From: Budorcas taxicolor
Lineage: Eukaryota > Chordata > Mammalia > Artiodactyla > Bovidae
Direction of reading: 5' to 3'
Length of the DNA: 64,000 nucleotides
Assembly (NCBI RefSeq): GCF_023091745.1
Contig: NC_068925.1
Location: 8,496,585-8,560,584, forward strand
Position 1 is the first letter of the stretch. Each line of letters opens with the position of its first letter. The position numbers and the translations under genes were made by a program. Below the pieces are notes generated by a model. The model did no database searches and had not been told where the DNA came from. It saw only the letters and a program-made list of their open reading frames with translations. Below are positions 47,255-58,909 of this stretch, piece after piece.

Positions 47255-49038
47255 CTAAGACTGAAGCTAAACGACAGTCCCTTTGGGAGAAATGATGTGT
47301 CTCTGGCAGAAGAGCTGAAGTGCAAGAGTTCTAGGTTTTGCTTCTTATTTCACTATAAACAGCACCCCAGGCCCTATTAATAAACGGGAAGACTAGCCTC
47401 AGGACCGCCCTACCACCCAAGGCAAAAAGTTTCGAAAGAGAGGAGCAAGTGCTTGAGATTTTAAGAAAGGCACCAAGGCACATGTGTTCATGGATACTTG
47501 TGGAACCGAAATGTACTGTTTTAACAAAGACACGATAATGCGTTTTTCCAAATAAGTGTTGTCTCCGGTACCGTAATTACCTTGGGAGGGTACATAAATT
47601 TTCCTACAGGGCTGTTGGTGCTCAAGGCACCCTTAAAGTTCTGCTTTGGGAATTACTTCCAAGCCTATGTCAAACTGTTTCCATCTTCCTCCATAGCAGA
47701 AATACTCATCAGTCACTCAGCACTGCGACTAGTGTCAAAAGCGTTGAGCGTGTTGGGGATACCTTTGCGTCTGGCTCTGAAGTCAGCTCCCAAGAAGGAG
47801 ACGCACAGCAGTGTGGGGCAGAGGGGCTGTCCTGAAGATCAGGGCGCTCGTTTCTGTAGATAAGTCCTTGGTAGCTTGTTAAAGATTTTTTTTCTTCGGT
47901 TTTACCGCATCCCTGGGTGAGTACGGCCATGGTGCCGCTGCTGCCAATTTGCTGGTTACCCAGCCTCTCTTTACCCAGGGCTGCTGATTGGATCGTTACC
48001 CGGCCTTTCTTTACTCAGGGCTGCTGATTGGCTCGTTACCCAGGGGCGCAGGTTTGATGACCACGTGGCCGCCTCCAAGTCGCCACATTTGCTTCCTCCT
48101 GCTCTCACGTGTCCCATTCTTAGATTCTGGTCCTGCTTCCAAGACTTCCTAGGGCAGCAGGTCCACGTGGCTATAAAAGGAAGAGTGGAGGAAATCCACT
48201 GCTTAAGCTAGTTCTCAGATTCAGCTGAGCCCTGAGGGGATTTTGCACCTAGAGTTTAGATCTCAAGCTGACTTAAACCTACAAACATGTTTGGATTGTA
48301 CTCTGTACTGTTTGAAGGACGTTTTGAACCAGTTGCCAACATTTAAAAGCCTAAGAGATTTCACACTGAAGTCCAGATATTCAGCCTTTTTTGAAAATCA
48401 GACGTTCTAGAAACATCAGACCAGCATTCCTAAATGGCTGTAGCTGATCTGTGTGTCAGCTGCGCCCATACTAATAACAGCAAGCATTTCGTAGTGTCCC
48501 CTTTGTGCCAGGAGCTAAACAATTCACAGACAGTAATTCTTTTTTTCTTCACAAAAATCACATGGTATTGATATTATTATGATTATCCCCATTGTATAAG
48601 TCAGGAAGCTGAGGCACAGTGAGATTAGGTAACTTGTGTAAACTCAGCGCAGAGTGGTAAGGTTAGGACTTGCACGCTCAGTCTGAACTTAAGCCTCTAT
48701 CTTTAGCCACTGTGCTGGGCCTAGCAATATGTTCTGGGGTGGCAGGCTCTCTCTAGTTCATAATACTTCCCCCACTGAACCCCCCCAGTGTGGCCCGAAA
48801 CTAGTTACAATTTACTGTCACATTTACACTGCTGCTTTCCTTAAACCCAGCCCACTTCACTCATCCCAACCTGGCGTCGGAAGCCTTGTGATCTGAGACC
48901 CCTGCTTCAGAGGCTTTCTCTGCAGTGGAGAGCTGAGTGAAGGAGCCGTTAGATACAGCAGTACCAGGTAGGGAGAAGAAAGGGCTTGTCCTTATTCCTA
49001 CTCCTGCCCTGTCACTCGCCTTCTCTTCTTACTTACAG
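47255..49038 (+). other. LAX1 last intron
   Basis: It contains a 40-bp tandem element with CCAAT boxes, E-boxes and a TATA box (47938-48180) and a MIR-type remnant at about 48470-48725 (CCCCATTGTATAAGTCAGGA). It ends with the acceptor CTTACAG. Confidence 0.7.
47938..48180 (+). promoter_or_regulatory. Promoter-like cluster in LAX1 last intron
   Basis: About 2.5 copies of a 40-bp unit carry CTGCTGATTGG (inverted CCAAT, 47987 and 48027) and GTTACCC. Downstream lie CACGTG E-boxes (48062-48067 and 48164-48169) and TATAAAAG (48172-48179). The spacing suits a core promoter; no transcript is shown by the sequence. Confidence 0.4.
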
Positions 49039-49785
49039 CCCTCCCAAGCAGGCGACGCCCTCCACATGCACAGAGCCCGAACTCACGCCGTGGGGTATGC
49101 AGTGGGCATCTATGACAATGCCACGCGGCCCCAGACGTGTGGAAACCTTGCTCCCTTGCCTCACTATGTCAATGTCAGAGCTTCAAGAGGTTCCCCGAGC
49201 ACTTCTTCAGAGGATTCGAGAGACTATGTCAATATCCCCACAGCCAAGGAGCTTGCTGAGACTTTGGCTTCTGCCAGTAACCCTCCTGGGAACCTCTTCA
49301 TCCTCCTAAGCACCAAGGAGCTGGCACTGTCTGAAGAAGTAGATGAGGGTTGTGGGAATGCCAGTGACTGCGCCAGTTTCGGGTCTCCAGGAACCAATAA
49401 CAGTGACCCACTCAGCGATGGGGAAGGGTCTTCTCAGACCTCGAATGACTATGTCAACGTGGCAGAGTTGGACCTCGGGACCCCCCGAGGGAAGCAGCTC
49501 CGGGGGACGTTTCAGTGCCGCAGGGATTATGAAAATGTACCACCAGGTCCCAGTAGCAGCAAGCAGCAGGAGGAGGAAGTGACATCCTCAAACACACACC
49601 ATGTAGAGGGCAGGACAGATGGTCCAGAGACCCACATCCTACCTGCCGTGCAGTCAGGGAGCTTCCTGGCTTTAAAGGATTACGTGGCCTGTCAGTCGTC
49701 TGCCCACAGTGAGACCGGGCCGTGGAAACATGCAGAAGAGACAGAGACGTCAAGTGAGGACTCTCATGACTATGAGAATGTGTGA
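49039..49785 (+). pseudogene. LAX1: LAX1 last exon, fully open, tyrosine-motif region
   Basis: Acceptor CTTACAG, then PSQAGDALHMHRARTHAVGY. There are 248 open codons to TGA at 49783. Motifs: YDNA, HYVNV, DYVNI, DYVNV, DYENV, DYVAC and a final DYENV; the Y-x-N type binds Grb2-family SH2 domains when phosphorylated. The human protein runs about two dozen residues beyond the last motif; here the stop follows it directly. The frame is also open upstream into the intron to about 48937 without an ATG. The first Met in the exon is at 49066. Confidence 0.9.
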
Positions 49786-51309
49786 GCTGCCGCGGCAGGC
49801 GCAGGGGCTGAGCAGCGGCCTGACCCACGGCTCTTTCCTAACAAACTGAGACCCAGCCACCCAACCGGCAGGCCACATGACGTGGTTGCTGCTGCCAGAG
49901 TCACCCTTGACGACCCTGTATTTCAGTGGTTTCATTTGGTTAGGCTAAGGAGATGAAATGAGTAAGGAGCTAAGGGGCTCTCAAAAGCAGAGTTTTGAGA
50001 AAGCCAGAAAGTAATTCTTCTCAGCAAGGTTCTGTTACCTCTCGTACCAACTTAAGAATGTTTGCTGAAACTACCTTACAGAATTGTTAGGAAGTTAAAA
50101 ATGGAGAGTCCTTTAGTGCACAGTGGAAACACGATGTAGCCTAAAATGATGGCTTTGCTAATACCAGCAGGCTGCAAAGCTAGAATAGATTATTTGGTAA
50201 TCCAGGCAGAGGCCAAAAGGAATGAAGCAATTGGAGCGGGGTGGGGAAGGAGAGTTTCCACTCTAGAATGAGTGTGGACCACCAAACGCGGGAGAAAATG
50301 CAGAATAATAATTCTCATCATTGCTAAGGGGATTGCAAGCCATAAGCTTCACTCTGGAAAACTGTTCATCAGTTTCTTATTAACATACACTTATTATATA
50401 ACCCAGTCATTCCAGTATTAGGTATTTGTCCAAGTGTAAAGGTTGTGTTCACAAGAGAAAAAAAAAACACCTCATACATGACTGTTTATAGGAGCTTTAT
50501 TCATGATTGTGAAAACTTGGAAATAAGTCTTTCAACAGGTGAGTGGATAAACAAGCTGTCCTATAGTCACACAATGAATTTATCCACACTCAACGGTAAA
50601 AATGAGTGAAGTGTATAGGTTCATGCAACAACATGGACAAATATTAAACACATTTTGCTAAGTGAAAGAAGCTATACGTAAAAATCTACATATTGTATGG
50701 TTCTACTTATACGACATTTCTGAAAAAAGCAAAACTGTGGAGGCAGAAAACAGATCAGTGGTTGAGAGGCTTGGGAAGCGGGAACAAAGGAGCTGTACAA
50801 GGAAATTTTTAGGACAATGTTTCTATAAGGTGATTGATACTTGACTGTATGCATTTGTCAAAACACACACAAAAAAGCCCGTACAGCACAAAGGATGACT
50901 TTATTATATGCAAATTTTAAAAGCTCACCAGGCTGTTGGGGGGCCCACAATATAATGCAGACTGTAAAAATTTTGTAAAATTTTGTAAAAATTGAACTGG
51001 TTTTACAAATGTATGACATAATCTCACTGAAGGGAGTGGGGGAAAATTGAGCTGGCCCAAGTAACTTTGGAAAACAATGTTTTGCTTGAAAATGTAAGAT
51101 GAAGACACAAAGAGCTGAACACAAACACTGCAGTGTAATTGATAAATTTGTGTCTCATGGGAGTATAGTTTAGCAATTTTGAAACTAAGTATATCCTCTA
51201 GTTGAACAAATAAGTAAATATGATATAGGTAAGGAGAGGCAGGTTTCTTACTCTCAGAGAAAGAAGTAATAAGTAAGCAAGTAGAAAAGGAAATGCAGAT
51301 GAGTGTACA

Positions 51310-51512
51310 TGTAGGCTTCCCAGACGGCACAGCAGTAAAGAGTCTGCCTGCCAACGCAGGAGATGCAGGTGCGATCCCTGGGCTGGGACGATCCTGTGGA
51401 GAAGGAAATGGCAACACACTCTGGTATTCTCGCCTGGGAAATTCCACACACAGAGGAGCCTGGTGGGCTACAGTCCATGGGGTCACAGAGAGTAAGACAT
51501 GACTGAGCACAC
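51310..51512 (+). repeat. Bov-tA SINE
   Basis: Plus strand: AGGCTTCCCAGACGGCACAG, CCTGCCAACGCAGGAGATGC, TATTCTCGCCTGGGAAATTC, and ends near AAGACATGACTGAGCACAC. Confidence 0.9.
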
Positions 51513-52369
51513 ACAGCACACTCGTGTGTATTTCCTAGGCTAGTACACATATGCGTATTTCCTAGTATACATATGTGTATTTCCTAACTCTGCCCACTAG
51601 AGGGTCTAGAAGCAATGATTCTCCAGTTGCAGTGAATACACTTAGCTCCCAGATCTTGGTTTCCAAATATCACTGTCCAATAAAAGGAAGCAGAACTCCT
51701 TGGAGGAATGGCTGGTTTTAGAGCTGAGGCAGGGAAAATACAAGATGAGTTTGAGCACTGTGTAGAAAAGGAAAGAAAAGAAAGAAACAAGGCGTCAGGG
51801 GAAGAGAGGAGAAAAGATGAGGGCGTGTCAGAAGGAGCCAACTGAGAGCACTCTCAAAGGTATTAGAGCAATTTAGGCAATAAAAGTAAATGTTTATAAT
51901 GCAGATTTATAACTCAAGGCATAAAATAAATATCCACGAATCCCTGCCCTGATACATGGTAAAATTAGCAGGTGGCACCTTATGGAAAAATAAGATAATT
52001 TCATAACTTCAAAGAATCTCCCTTCAAATGTGTATTCACTATCATGATGGTTTTAACTTGATCCACAAATTATTTGATACTTCCCTTGGCACTTAAGTCC
52101 CTTCGCCTTTGGTGTGGGCTGGATTTAGTGACTCTTGTCTAAGGAAAAGAATATGGAAAAGAGAAAATAGTAAATCTACAGTGGAGAAACCTCTGTATAT
52201 GTAGGCTATTATACATGTATATTTCCTCTGTCCACTGGAAGGTCTAGAATCAGAGACACTCCAGTAGGAATGAGTGCACTCAGCTCTCAGGCCTTGGTTT
52301 CTAAACTTGGTAGACACTATCTTAACCACGTGATCAAGGTCAGCTCACCATTGGGAAGCTATGTTGTGG

Positions 52370-52665
52370 ACTTCCCTGGAGGTCCAGTGGCTAAGAATCC
52401 GCCTGCCAATGCAGGGGACAAGAGTTTGATTCCTGGTCTAGGAAGGGGCCACATGCCAAAGGCATCCAAGCCTGTGAGTCATAACTATGGGGCCTGCGTG
52501 CAGAACTACTGATGCCCTCATGCCCAGTGCACGTGCTCTGCAGCAAGGGAGGCCACCGCAGTGAGAAAGCTGAGCACTGCAGCTCAAGAGCAGCCCTCAC
52601 TTGCCATCCCAGAGAAAGCCCACCCACAGCAGTGAAGACCCAGCACAGCCATAAATGCATGCATA
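52370..52665 (+). repeat. CHR-type tRNA SINE
   Basis: GACTTCCCTGGAGGTCCAGT head, GTTTGATTCCTGGTCTAGG, then the unique body with GCAGCAAGGGAGGCCACCGC. Confidence 0.7.
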
Positions 52666-54089
52666 CAAGTTATGCTGCTCTGTGACCAAGGACAAGGGTG
52701 CTTCGCCTCTGTGGCATCTTCTCTAAAAGCCACAACCCCAGTCTTCTCGTGAGAAGCATCAGAAAACTCAAATGGAATGGCATTCAACAAATACCTGGCC
52801 AGAACTCTTTAAAGTGTTAAAGTCACGAAAGACAAGGGAAGACTGGAGAAACTGTCAGACTGGCGGAGACTAAGAAGGTGTGATGACTAAATACGTGACG
52901 CCTTGGATCGGATTGTAGTACATGAAAAGGACATTAGTGGGGAAAAGTTTAAAAAAAAAAAAAGAGAAGAAAGTTCATACTGTAGTCAATAGTACTGCAT
53001 CAATGTTAATTTCTTAGTTTTGACAAAGGTACCAAGGTTATATAATTAGCATTTGGGGAAGCTGTGTGAAAGGTACAGGAACTCTCTGTACTGTCCCTGC
53101 AACTTCTCTGAAAGTTATGCCAAAACAAAAAATAATTTTAAAGCATGGATAAAGCTGGGAGTGAAGACATCTAGGTTCATTCCACTCAAATAAGGGTGCC
53201 TTTGTTCCTTTCTCTGCAAAAAGGGACATAATATAAAGCACACGCTACTATCGTTGCTTTGGATATTTGCGTTAGTTTTCTGCATGGTTCTGTTAATGTA
53301 TGTCCTCAGTCTCTCCTATCAAACTGCAGTCCCTTTGTCTGTAGGAAAATATAATTAAATCCTTTGTATTCACCTTAGTTCTTAGCACAAGCCCCAAGAT
53401 AAAGTCAGGTTATCAATAACTAACAGGTGATGTGATTTCAGTGCATGTCGCTGAGTGATGTTTTTCTGTGGTTCAGGAATGGAGGCCGAGGCTTAAAGCT
53501 AAGCATGAAAGGTGTAAGAACATCCCACGTTTCTGAGTTCACAGCACCACCAGCTGTCAGGGGTCAGCCAACAACCCTCAGGGCTTGCTGAGAACAGGAA
53601 AAGAAGTCTTAACGCGCACTGCTCTCCACAGCACTGCGCCTCCGCTCCGCGGGAGAGGACCGAGCGTGGCTGTGGCGAGCCTCTGAGGACACGCTGGTCG
53701 CGAGGAGTGTCTTTCCTCCTCACTGCCTCCGTCCCCAGGGGTGGGAACCATCTCATCATCTCTTCTGCAGGGCACCTGACGCCCCAGGAAAAGGAGAGAG
53801 TAGAGTGTGTGCCAGAACTGAGAGGAAGGGCCTTGGAGGGGCTGACGACCCACTGCTGGGCATGGCAACTCTAAAAGTGTCACCAGAGGAAGGCCTCTGG
53901 GCCTAGGTCATTTCATTGGTACCATGTCAACAGGGTGCAGGGCCAGGGACTTCTAGGATAAATCTGTGAGGCATAGAACATTGGAAGTGGCGTCACAAGC
54001 ACTTGGGTAGGTGCTAGAGACTGCACATTTGTGTGGCCCTGAAATTCACATGTTGAAACTTAATCTCTGTTGTGATACTATTAGATGGT

Positions 54090-54311
54090 GAATGCATGCT
54101 CAGTCACATCAGTCATATCCGACTCTTTATGACCCCATAGACTATAGCCCGCCAGGCTCCTCTGTCCATGGGACTCTCCAGGCGAGAATACTGGAGTGGG
54201 TTGCCATGCCTTCCTCCAAGGGATCCTCTCAACCCAAGGACTGAACCCGCACCTCTTGTGTCTCCTGCACTGCAGGTGGATTCTTTACCGCTAAGCCACC
54301 AGGGAAGCCCC
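54090..54311 (-). repeat. Bov-tA SINE
   Basis: Minus-strand copy: TATCCGACTCTTTATGACCC at the left and the complement of the head (AAGCCACCAGGGAAGCCC) at the right. Confidence 0.9.
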
Positions 54312-55046
54312 CTTAGAAGGTGGGGCCTTGGATGACCAGGTCGTGACAGTGGAGCTCTCATGGGTGGGGTCAGTGCCATTGTAACAGAGGCCCCAGGGCC
54401 TCCCACCCCTTCTGCCTTGTGAGAACACAGCCAGATGGCTGCCTGTGAACCAGGTGTCAAGCCCTCACCAGACACCCAGTCTGTGAGTACCTTGATCTTG
54501 GACTTACCAGCCTCCAGAACTGTGAGAAACAAGTGTTTGCTCTTTCAGTCCCCAGCCTATAGTACTGTTGTTAGAGAAGCCTGGGCAGACTAAGACGATG
54601 GGATAAAGGCCGATTTTCACAGGAGCCAGCTCGCATACCTGTTTCGGGTAGATTTCTTCGTTGCTCTCAGATTCACTCTACATGTGACAAGCATTTAAAT
54701 TTGCCACACACGAGGGCACTGTGTCATTCTGATATTGATGGCCAGTAAAGGTTAGCCTAGGAAGCAAAAATAAGCACGGAAAGAGCATGGCAACCTCATT
54801 CATCAAGTAAAGAGAGATTTGTGTCAGATCTGTATGAAGATTCAGACAGAGCTGGCTCTTAGACACTGGCATGAAAGGCTCCTCCTAACCGAGAGATAGC
54901 TGCATTGCCAAACCCGGGCCCATGTGCCCTCCACACAGTGAGGCCAAACACACTGACACACTGGAGTCTGGAGTACAGAAGGTCTATGGCAAGGGCTGTG
55001 CACAGAGAGTGCTCAGAAGGCCTGAGCTCACAGTGGCTTTCAGGGA

Positions 55047-55179
55047 AGAGCTTTCTGTTTGGTTGGTTTTGGCTGCTGCCTGCAGCTTTCAGGATCTTAG
55101 TTCCTCCACCAGGGATGGAAGTCAGGCCACAGCAGTGAAAGCGCTGAGTCCTAACCACTGGACCCCCAGGGAGCGCCCA
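55047..55179 (-). repeat. CHR-type SINE fragment
   Basis: The complement reads as a tRNA-derived SINE: GGCGCTCCCTGGGGGTCCAG at the right, and TTTTGGCTGCTGCCTGCAGC at the left. Confidence 0.65.
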
Positions 55180-55575
55180 AGGAAGAGTTTTTACAGGCAG
55201 TATTTGGGGTGAGAGCTGACCTCTGACCAGTTGGTGGCGAGGTAGTACGGTGGCCTTCGGGAACCTCGGCCTTCAGTCTTCCGGTTCTCCCCAGCCTGGG
55301 GTCTCAGCACGCGCCTGTCGTGTTGTGTGTATACTCCCTGAGACAGCACCAGGACTCCATGCTATCACTGAACTACTGCTTCCTGACTGCTTTTTGTTTG
55401 TTCCTGTATCTCCTAATGGTAACTGCCTGAAGCTGAATCTGCTCTTTGGGACTCAGGGAAGGCCTAGGACACTACAGTACTTTTCTATAAACTAGAAGTG
55501 AAGAGTCTTTTGTACCCAAGAGGGCCCCACAGTGTCCTGTTCAGTGTCAACCCTCCTTTTCTTTGATACTCCTCA

Positions 55576-56430
55576 ATCATGAGAAACGTTGGGCTGGAAG
55601 AAGCACTGGCTGGAATCAAGACTGCCGGGAGAAATATCAATAACCTCAGATATGCAGATGACACCACCCTTATGGCAGAAAGTGAAGAGGAACTAACAAG
55701 CCTCTTGATGAAAGTGAAAAAGTTGGCTTAAAGCTCAACATTCAGAAAACGAAAATCATGGCATCTGGTCCCATCACTGACCGCATGGGAAATAGATGGG
55801 GAAACAGTGGAAACAGTGTCAGACTTTATTTTGGGGGGCTCCAAAATCACTGCAGATGGTGACTGCAGCCATGAAATTAAAAGACGCTTACTCCATGGAA
55901 GGAAAGTTATGACCAACCTAGGTAGCATACTGAAAAGCAAGAGACATTACTTTGCCAACAAAGGTCTGTCTAGTCAAGGCTATGGTTTTTCCTGTGGTCA
56001 TGTATGGGTGTGAGAGTTGGACTGTGAAGAAAGCTGAGCACCGAAGAATTGATGCTTTTGAACTGCAGTGTTGGAGAAGACTCTTGAGAGTCCCCTGGAC
56101 TGCAAGGAGAGCCAACCAGTCCATTCTGAAGGAGATCAGCCCTGGGATTTCTTTGGAGGGTATGATGCTGAAGCTGGAACTCCAGTACTTTGGCCACCTC
56201 ATGAGAAGAGTTGACTCATTGGAAAACACTCTGATGCTGGGAGGGATTGGGGGCAGGAGGAGAAGGGGATGGCAGAGGAAGAGATGGCTGGATGGCATCA
56301 CGGACTCCATGGACGTGAGTCTGAGTGAACTCCGGGAGTTGGTGATGGACAGGGAAGCCTGGCATGCTGCGATTCATGGGGTCACAAAGAGTTGGACACG
56401 ACTGAGCAACTGAACCGAACTGAACTGAAT
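55576..56430 (+). mobile_element. BovB LINE fragment with YADD motif
   Basis: Plus strand. It encodes the reverse-transcriptase catalytic box (RYADDTTLMAESEEELTSLL), further RT C-terminal sequence (VFPVVMYGCESWTVKKAEH) and the 3' end with GTTGGACACGACTGAGCAAC. The frame breaks near 55730 and 55960, so it is not active. Confidence 0.9.
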
Positions 56431-56599
56431 CTTGAGGGGAACAAGGGCAAGACAAGAAAGGGAATTGTTTTGGATCGAGCAGTTAATCATAAATTTGGCA
56501 GAGAAATTCAGCTTGGGGGAGCACTTGGTTTCAGTTATGAGATGAGAGTTTATGGGATCAAAATAAGCTGTTAAGAGAGCTACCGCTCAGTAAGAAAGG

Positions 56600-57185
56600 G
56601 AGGTTCAACCTACCACAGTTGGGTGGCAGGTCCCAGAGAAAAGAAAGCCAACTCATGCTCATAAGACAGAAGGGAGCAGTTGAAAAGAATGACATAGCCT
56701 GAGGACATGACATAAACCGATTAGAACCAAATAGGTTCAAGATGGTGGCCCAGTCGACTTCTTCTAGACCTTGAACCATACTGTATCCTCAGGGCAACAC
56801 ATCAGCAAGCTAAATCACCCCTTCCCCAAAATTCCTGGTTAGAACCAACTAGGTCCAATAGTCGTCTCACTCGTTAGTCTATGAACTTACCCACCCCTAT
56901 AAAAACTGACAACCCCATGACCCAGTGCCTCACCTTCTGAGGTGCCTATTCTCTGTGGAGTGTTTCTTTCTAAATAATTCACTTCTTGCCTATCATTTTT
57001 TCTCTCACTGAATTCTTTCTGTGATGAGACATCAAGACCCGGAGCTTCATTAAGTCCTGAGACCAGGTGTGTGACCTCAGTTAAAGACCATGGATTTGAG
57101 ACCCAGTCTGGCTTCTGACTGGTTCAAGTCCTGGCCCATGAGCTCAGGTTCTAATCTGAGTTGCACTGTTTCACTTATGCCCCGA
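56600..57185 (+). repeat. Possible solo LTR
   Basis: It has an LTR-like order: CCTATAAAAACTG (TATA, about 56896), then CTAAATAATTCACTTCTTGC and GATGAGACATCAAGACCCGG. Edges and target duplication were not found. Confidence 0.4.
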
Positions 57186-57811
57186 TGAGTTAAAAAGCAA
57201 CAACAAGCCCCAAATGGAGTCATGTACACTTCACCGCATCCACCCAAGTTTCAATCCTGCCCAGAAATGTGACCTACAAAGCAATCTGAAATTTCCTGAA
57301 CAGCTGCCAGTGAGGTAATATGCATGATAAACTAAGCTATTTCCCTCCCCTCAGAAAGAAGGAGACCTGGCCCAAAGTAACCCTTCTCTCTTGCTAGTAA
57401 CTGTCTTGCCCTCCTTTGCATAAAAGCTTTCCATTTTGTACTACTCCTGGAATGCCCTCTAGTTGCCAGATGGAGTGCAGCCTGATTCATGAATCACCTT
57501 CTTAAGCCATTAGATCTCAAATTTACTTGGTTGAATTTTATTTTTTAAATGTTATTTATCCTTAAATACATTCTCCTAAGTTGAGAATAATTAATAAATT
57601 ATGTTCTCAGATAGGTACCTTTCTGTTTATTTCTTGTTCTGAGAATTTTTACAAATGAACGGATGAAAGACTGTCTTATGATTTCTTCCTCTTATAGTTT
57701 TATTTTCTCAAATTAGTTGCCAGGAAATTGTGAGTTAAACGGAATGCTAGTTGTGAAACAGTGGGGAGAGCACAATCTTTAGAATGACATACCCATCATA
57801 CATACATAATA
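57186..57811. other. Unrecognised intergenic stretch
   Basis: AT-rich towards its right end. No gene or repeat was recognised. Confidence 0.6.
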
Positions 57812-58906
57812 AGCCACTCCAGTCGTGTCTGACTCGTTTGTGACCCCATGGACTGCAGCACCCCAGGCCTCCCTGTTCTTCACCATCTCCCAAAGTCCAC
57901 TGAGTCAGTGATGCCATCCAACCATCTAGTCCTCGCCTCCTTCTCCCTCAGTCTTTCCCAGCATCAGGGTCTTTCCCGGTAAATCAGCTCTTCACATCAG
58001 GTGGCCCAAGTATGGGAGCATTAGCTTCAGCATCAGTCCTTCCAGTGAGTATTCAGGGTTGATTTCCCTTAAGATTGACTGGTTTGGTCTTGCTGTCCAT
58101 GGGATTTTCAGGAGTCTTTTCCAGCACCACAGTTCGAAGGCATCAATTCTTTGGCGTTCTCACTTCTTTATGGTCCAGCTCTCACAACTGTACATGACCA
58201 CTGGGAAGACCATAGCCTTAACCATACGGACCTTTGTCAGCAGAGTAACGTCTCTGCTTTTCAACACACTGTCCAGGTTTGTCATAGTTTTCCTGCCAAG
58301 AAGCAATCGTCTTCTAATTTCACGGCTGGGATCACCATCCACAGTGATTTTGGAGCCCAAGAAGAGGAAATCTGTCACTGCTTCCACTTTTCCCTTCTAT
58401 TTGCCATGCAGTAATGGGCCCGGACACCATGATCTTAGTTTTTTTAATACTTAGTTTTAAGCCAGCTCTTTCACTCTCCTCCATCACCCTCACCAAGAGG
58501 TTCTTTGGTTCCTCTTCACTTTCTGCCATTTGAGTGGTATCCACATATCTGAGGTTGTTAATGTTTCTCCCACCTGTGTTGATGCCAGCTTGTAACTCGT
58601 CTAGCTGGGCATTTCTCATGATGTGCTCAGCATATAGGTTAAACAAACAGGGTGACCGCAGACAGCCCTGTCGTACTCCTTTCACAATTTTGAACCAATC
58701 AGTTGTTCCATACGTGGTTCTAACTAACTGTTGCCTCCTGACCCTCATACAGGTTTCTCAGGAACCAGGTAAGATGGTCTGGTATTCCCATCTCTTTAAG
58801 AGCTTTCCAGTTTGCTATGATTCACACCGTCAAAGGCTTTAGCGTAGTCGATGAAGCAGAGGTAGACGTTTCTCTGGAACTCCCTAGCTTTCTCTGTGAC
58901 CCAGTG
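57812..58906 (-). mobile_element. BovB LINE fragment
   Basis: On the minus strand it encodes RT pieces (KGVRQGCLRSPCLFNLYAEH, then GLKLSIKKTKIMVSG). The catalytic box is changed (RYVDTTQM). The 3' end is at 57812. Confidence 0.9.
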
Positions 58907-58909
58907 ACT

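Larger units (their letters stand above)
43046..49785 (+). pseudogene. LAX1: LAX1, five coding exons, disrupted
   Basis: Lymphocyte transmembrane adaptor 1, a palmitoylated membrane adaptor whose phosphotyrosines recruit Grb2-type proteins and restrain T- and B-cell receptor signalling (family knowledge). Exons: 43046-43128, 45656-45765, 46393-46503, 47169-47254 and 49039-49785. Seen: transmembrane FAALLAILLVAAVFCVLW, basic KRKKRQVPY, STESLLSRNSDSP, and in the last exon six tyrosine motifs (YVNV, YVNI, YVNV, YENV, YVAC, YENV). Defects: TGA at 46455-46457, which is Arg in human; CTAAGA where a donor is expected at 47255; overlapping ATGs at the start. The long open last exon argues for a recent loss or an allele, or for a different transcript structure. 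Identification is firm; loss of function is inferred. Confidence 0.85.
49786..55575. other. LAX1 3' UTR and intergenic DNA
   Basis: The first part is probably LAX1 3' UTR; I could not fix its end. Recognised repeats are listed separately. Stretches 49786-51300, 51520-52370, 52680-54085 and 54320-55040 hold nothing I recognise. Confidence 0.6.

Noticed and set aside
48937..49038. Start of a 282-codon LAX1-related protein at GTG 48937
   Set aside because: This is intron sequence before a good CTTACAG acceptor and has no ATG. Only the part from 49039 resembles LAX1.
55952..56413. 153-codon frame as a possible host gene
   Set aside because: It is BovB reverse-transcriptase C-terminal sequence with matching copies at 57.8-58.9 kb and 63.8 kb.
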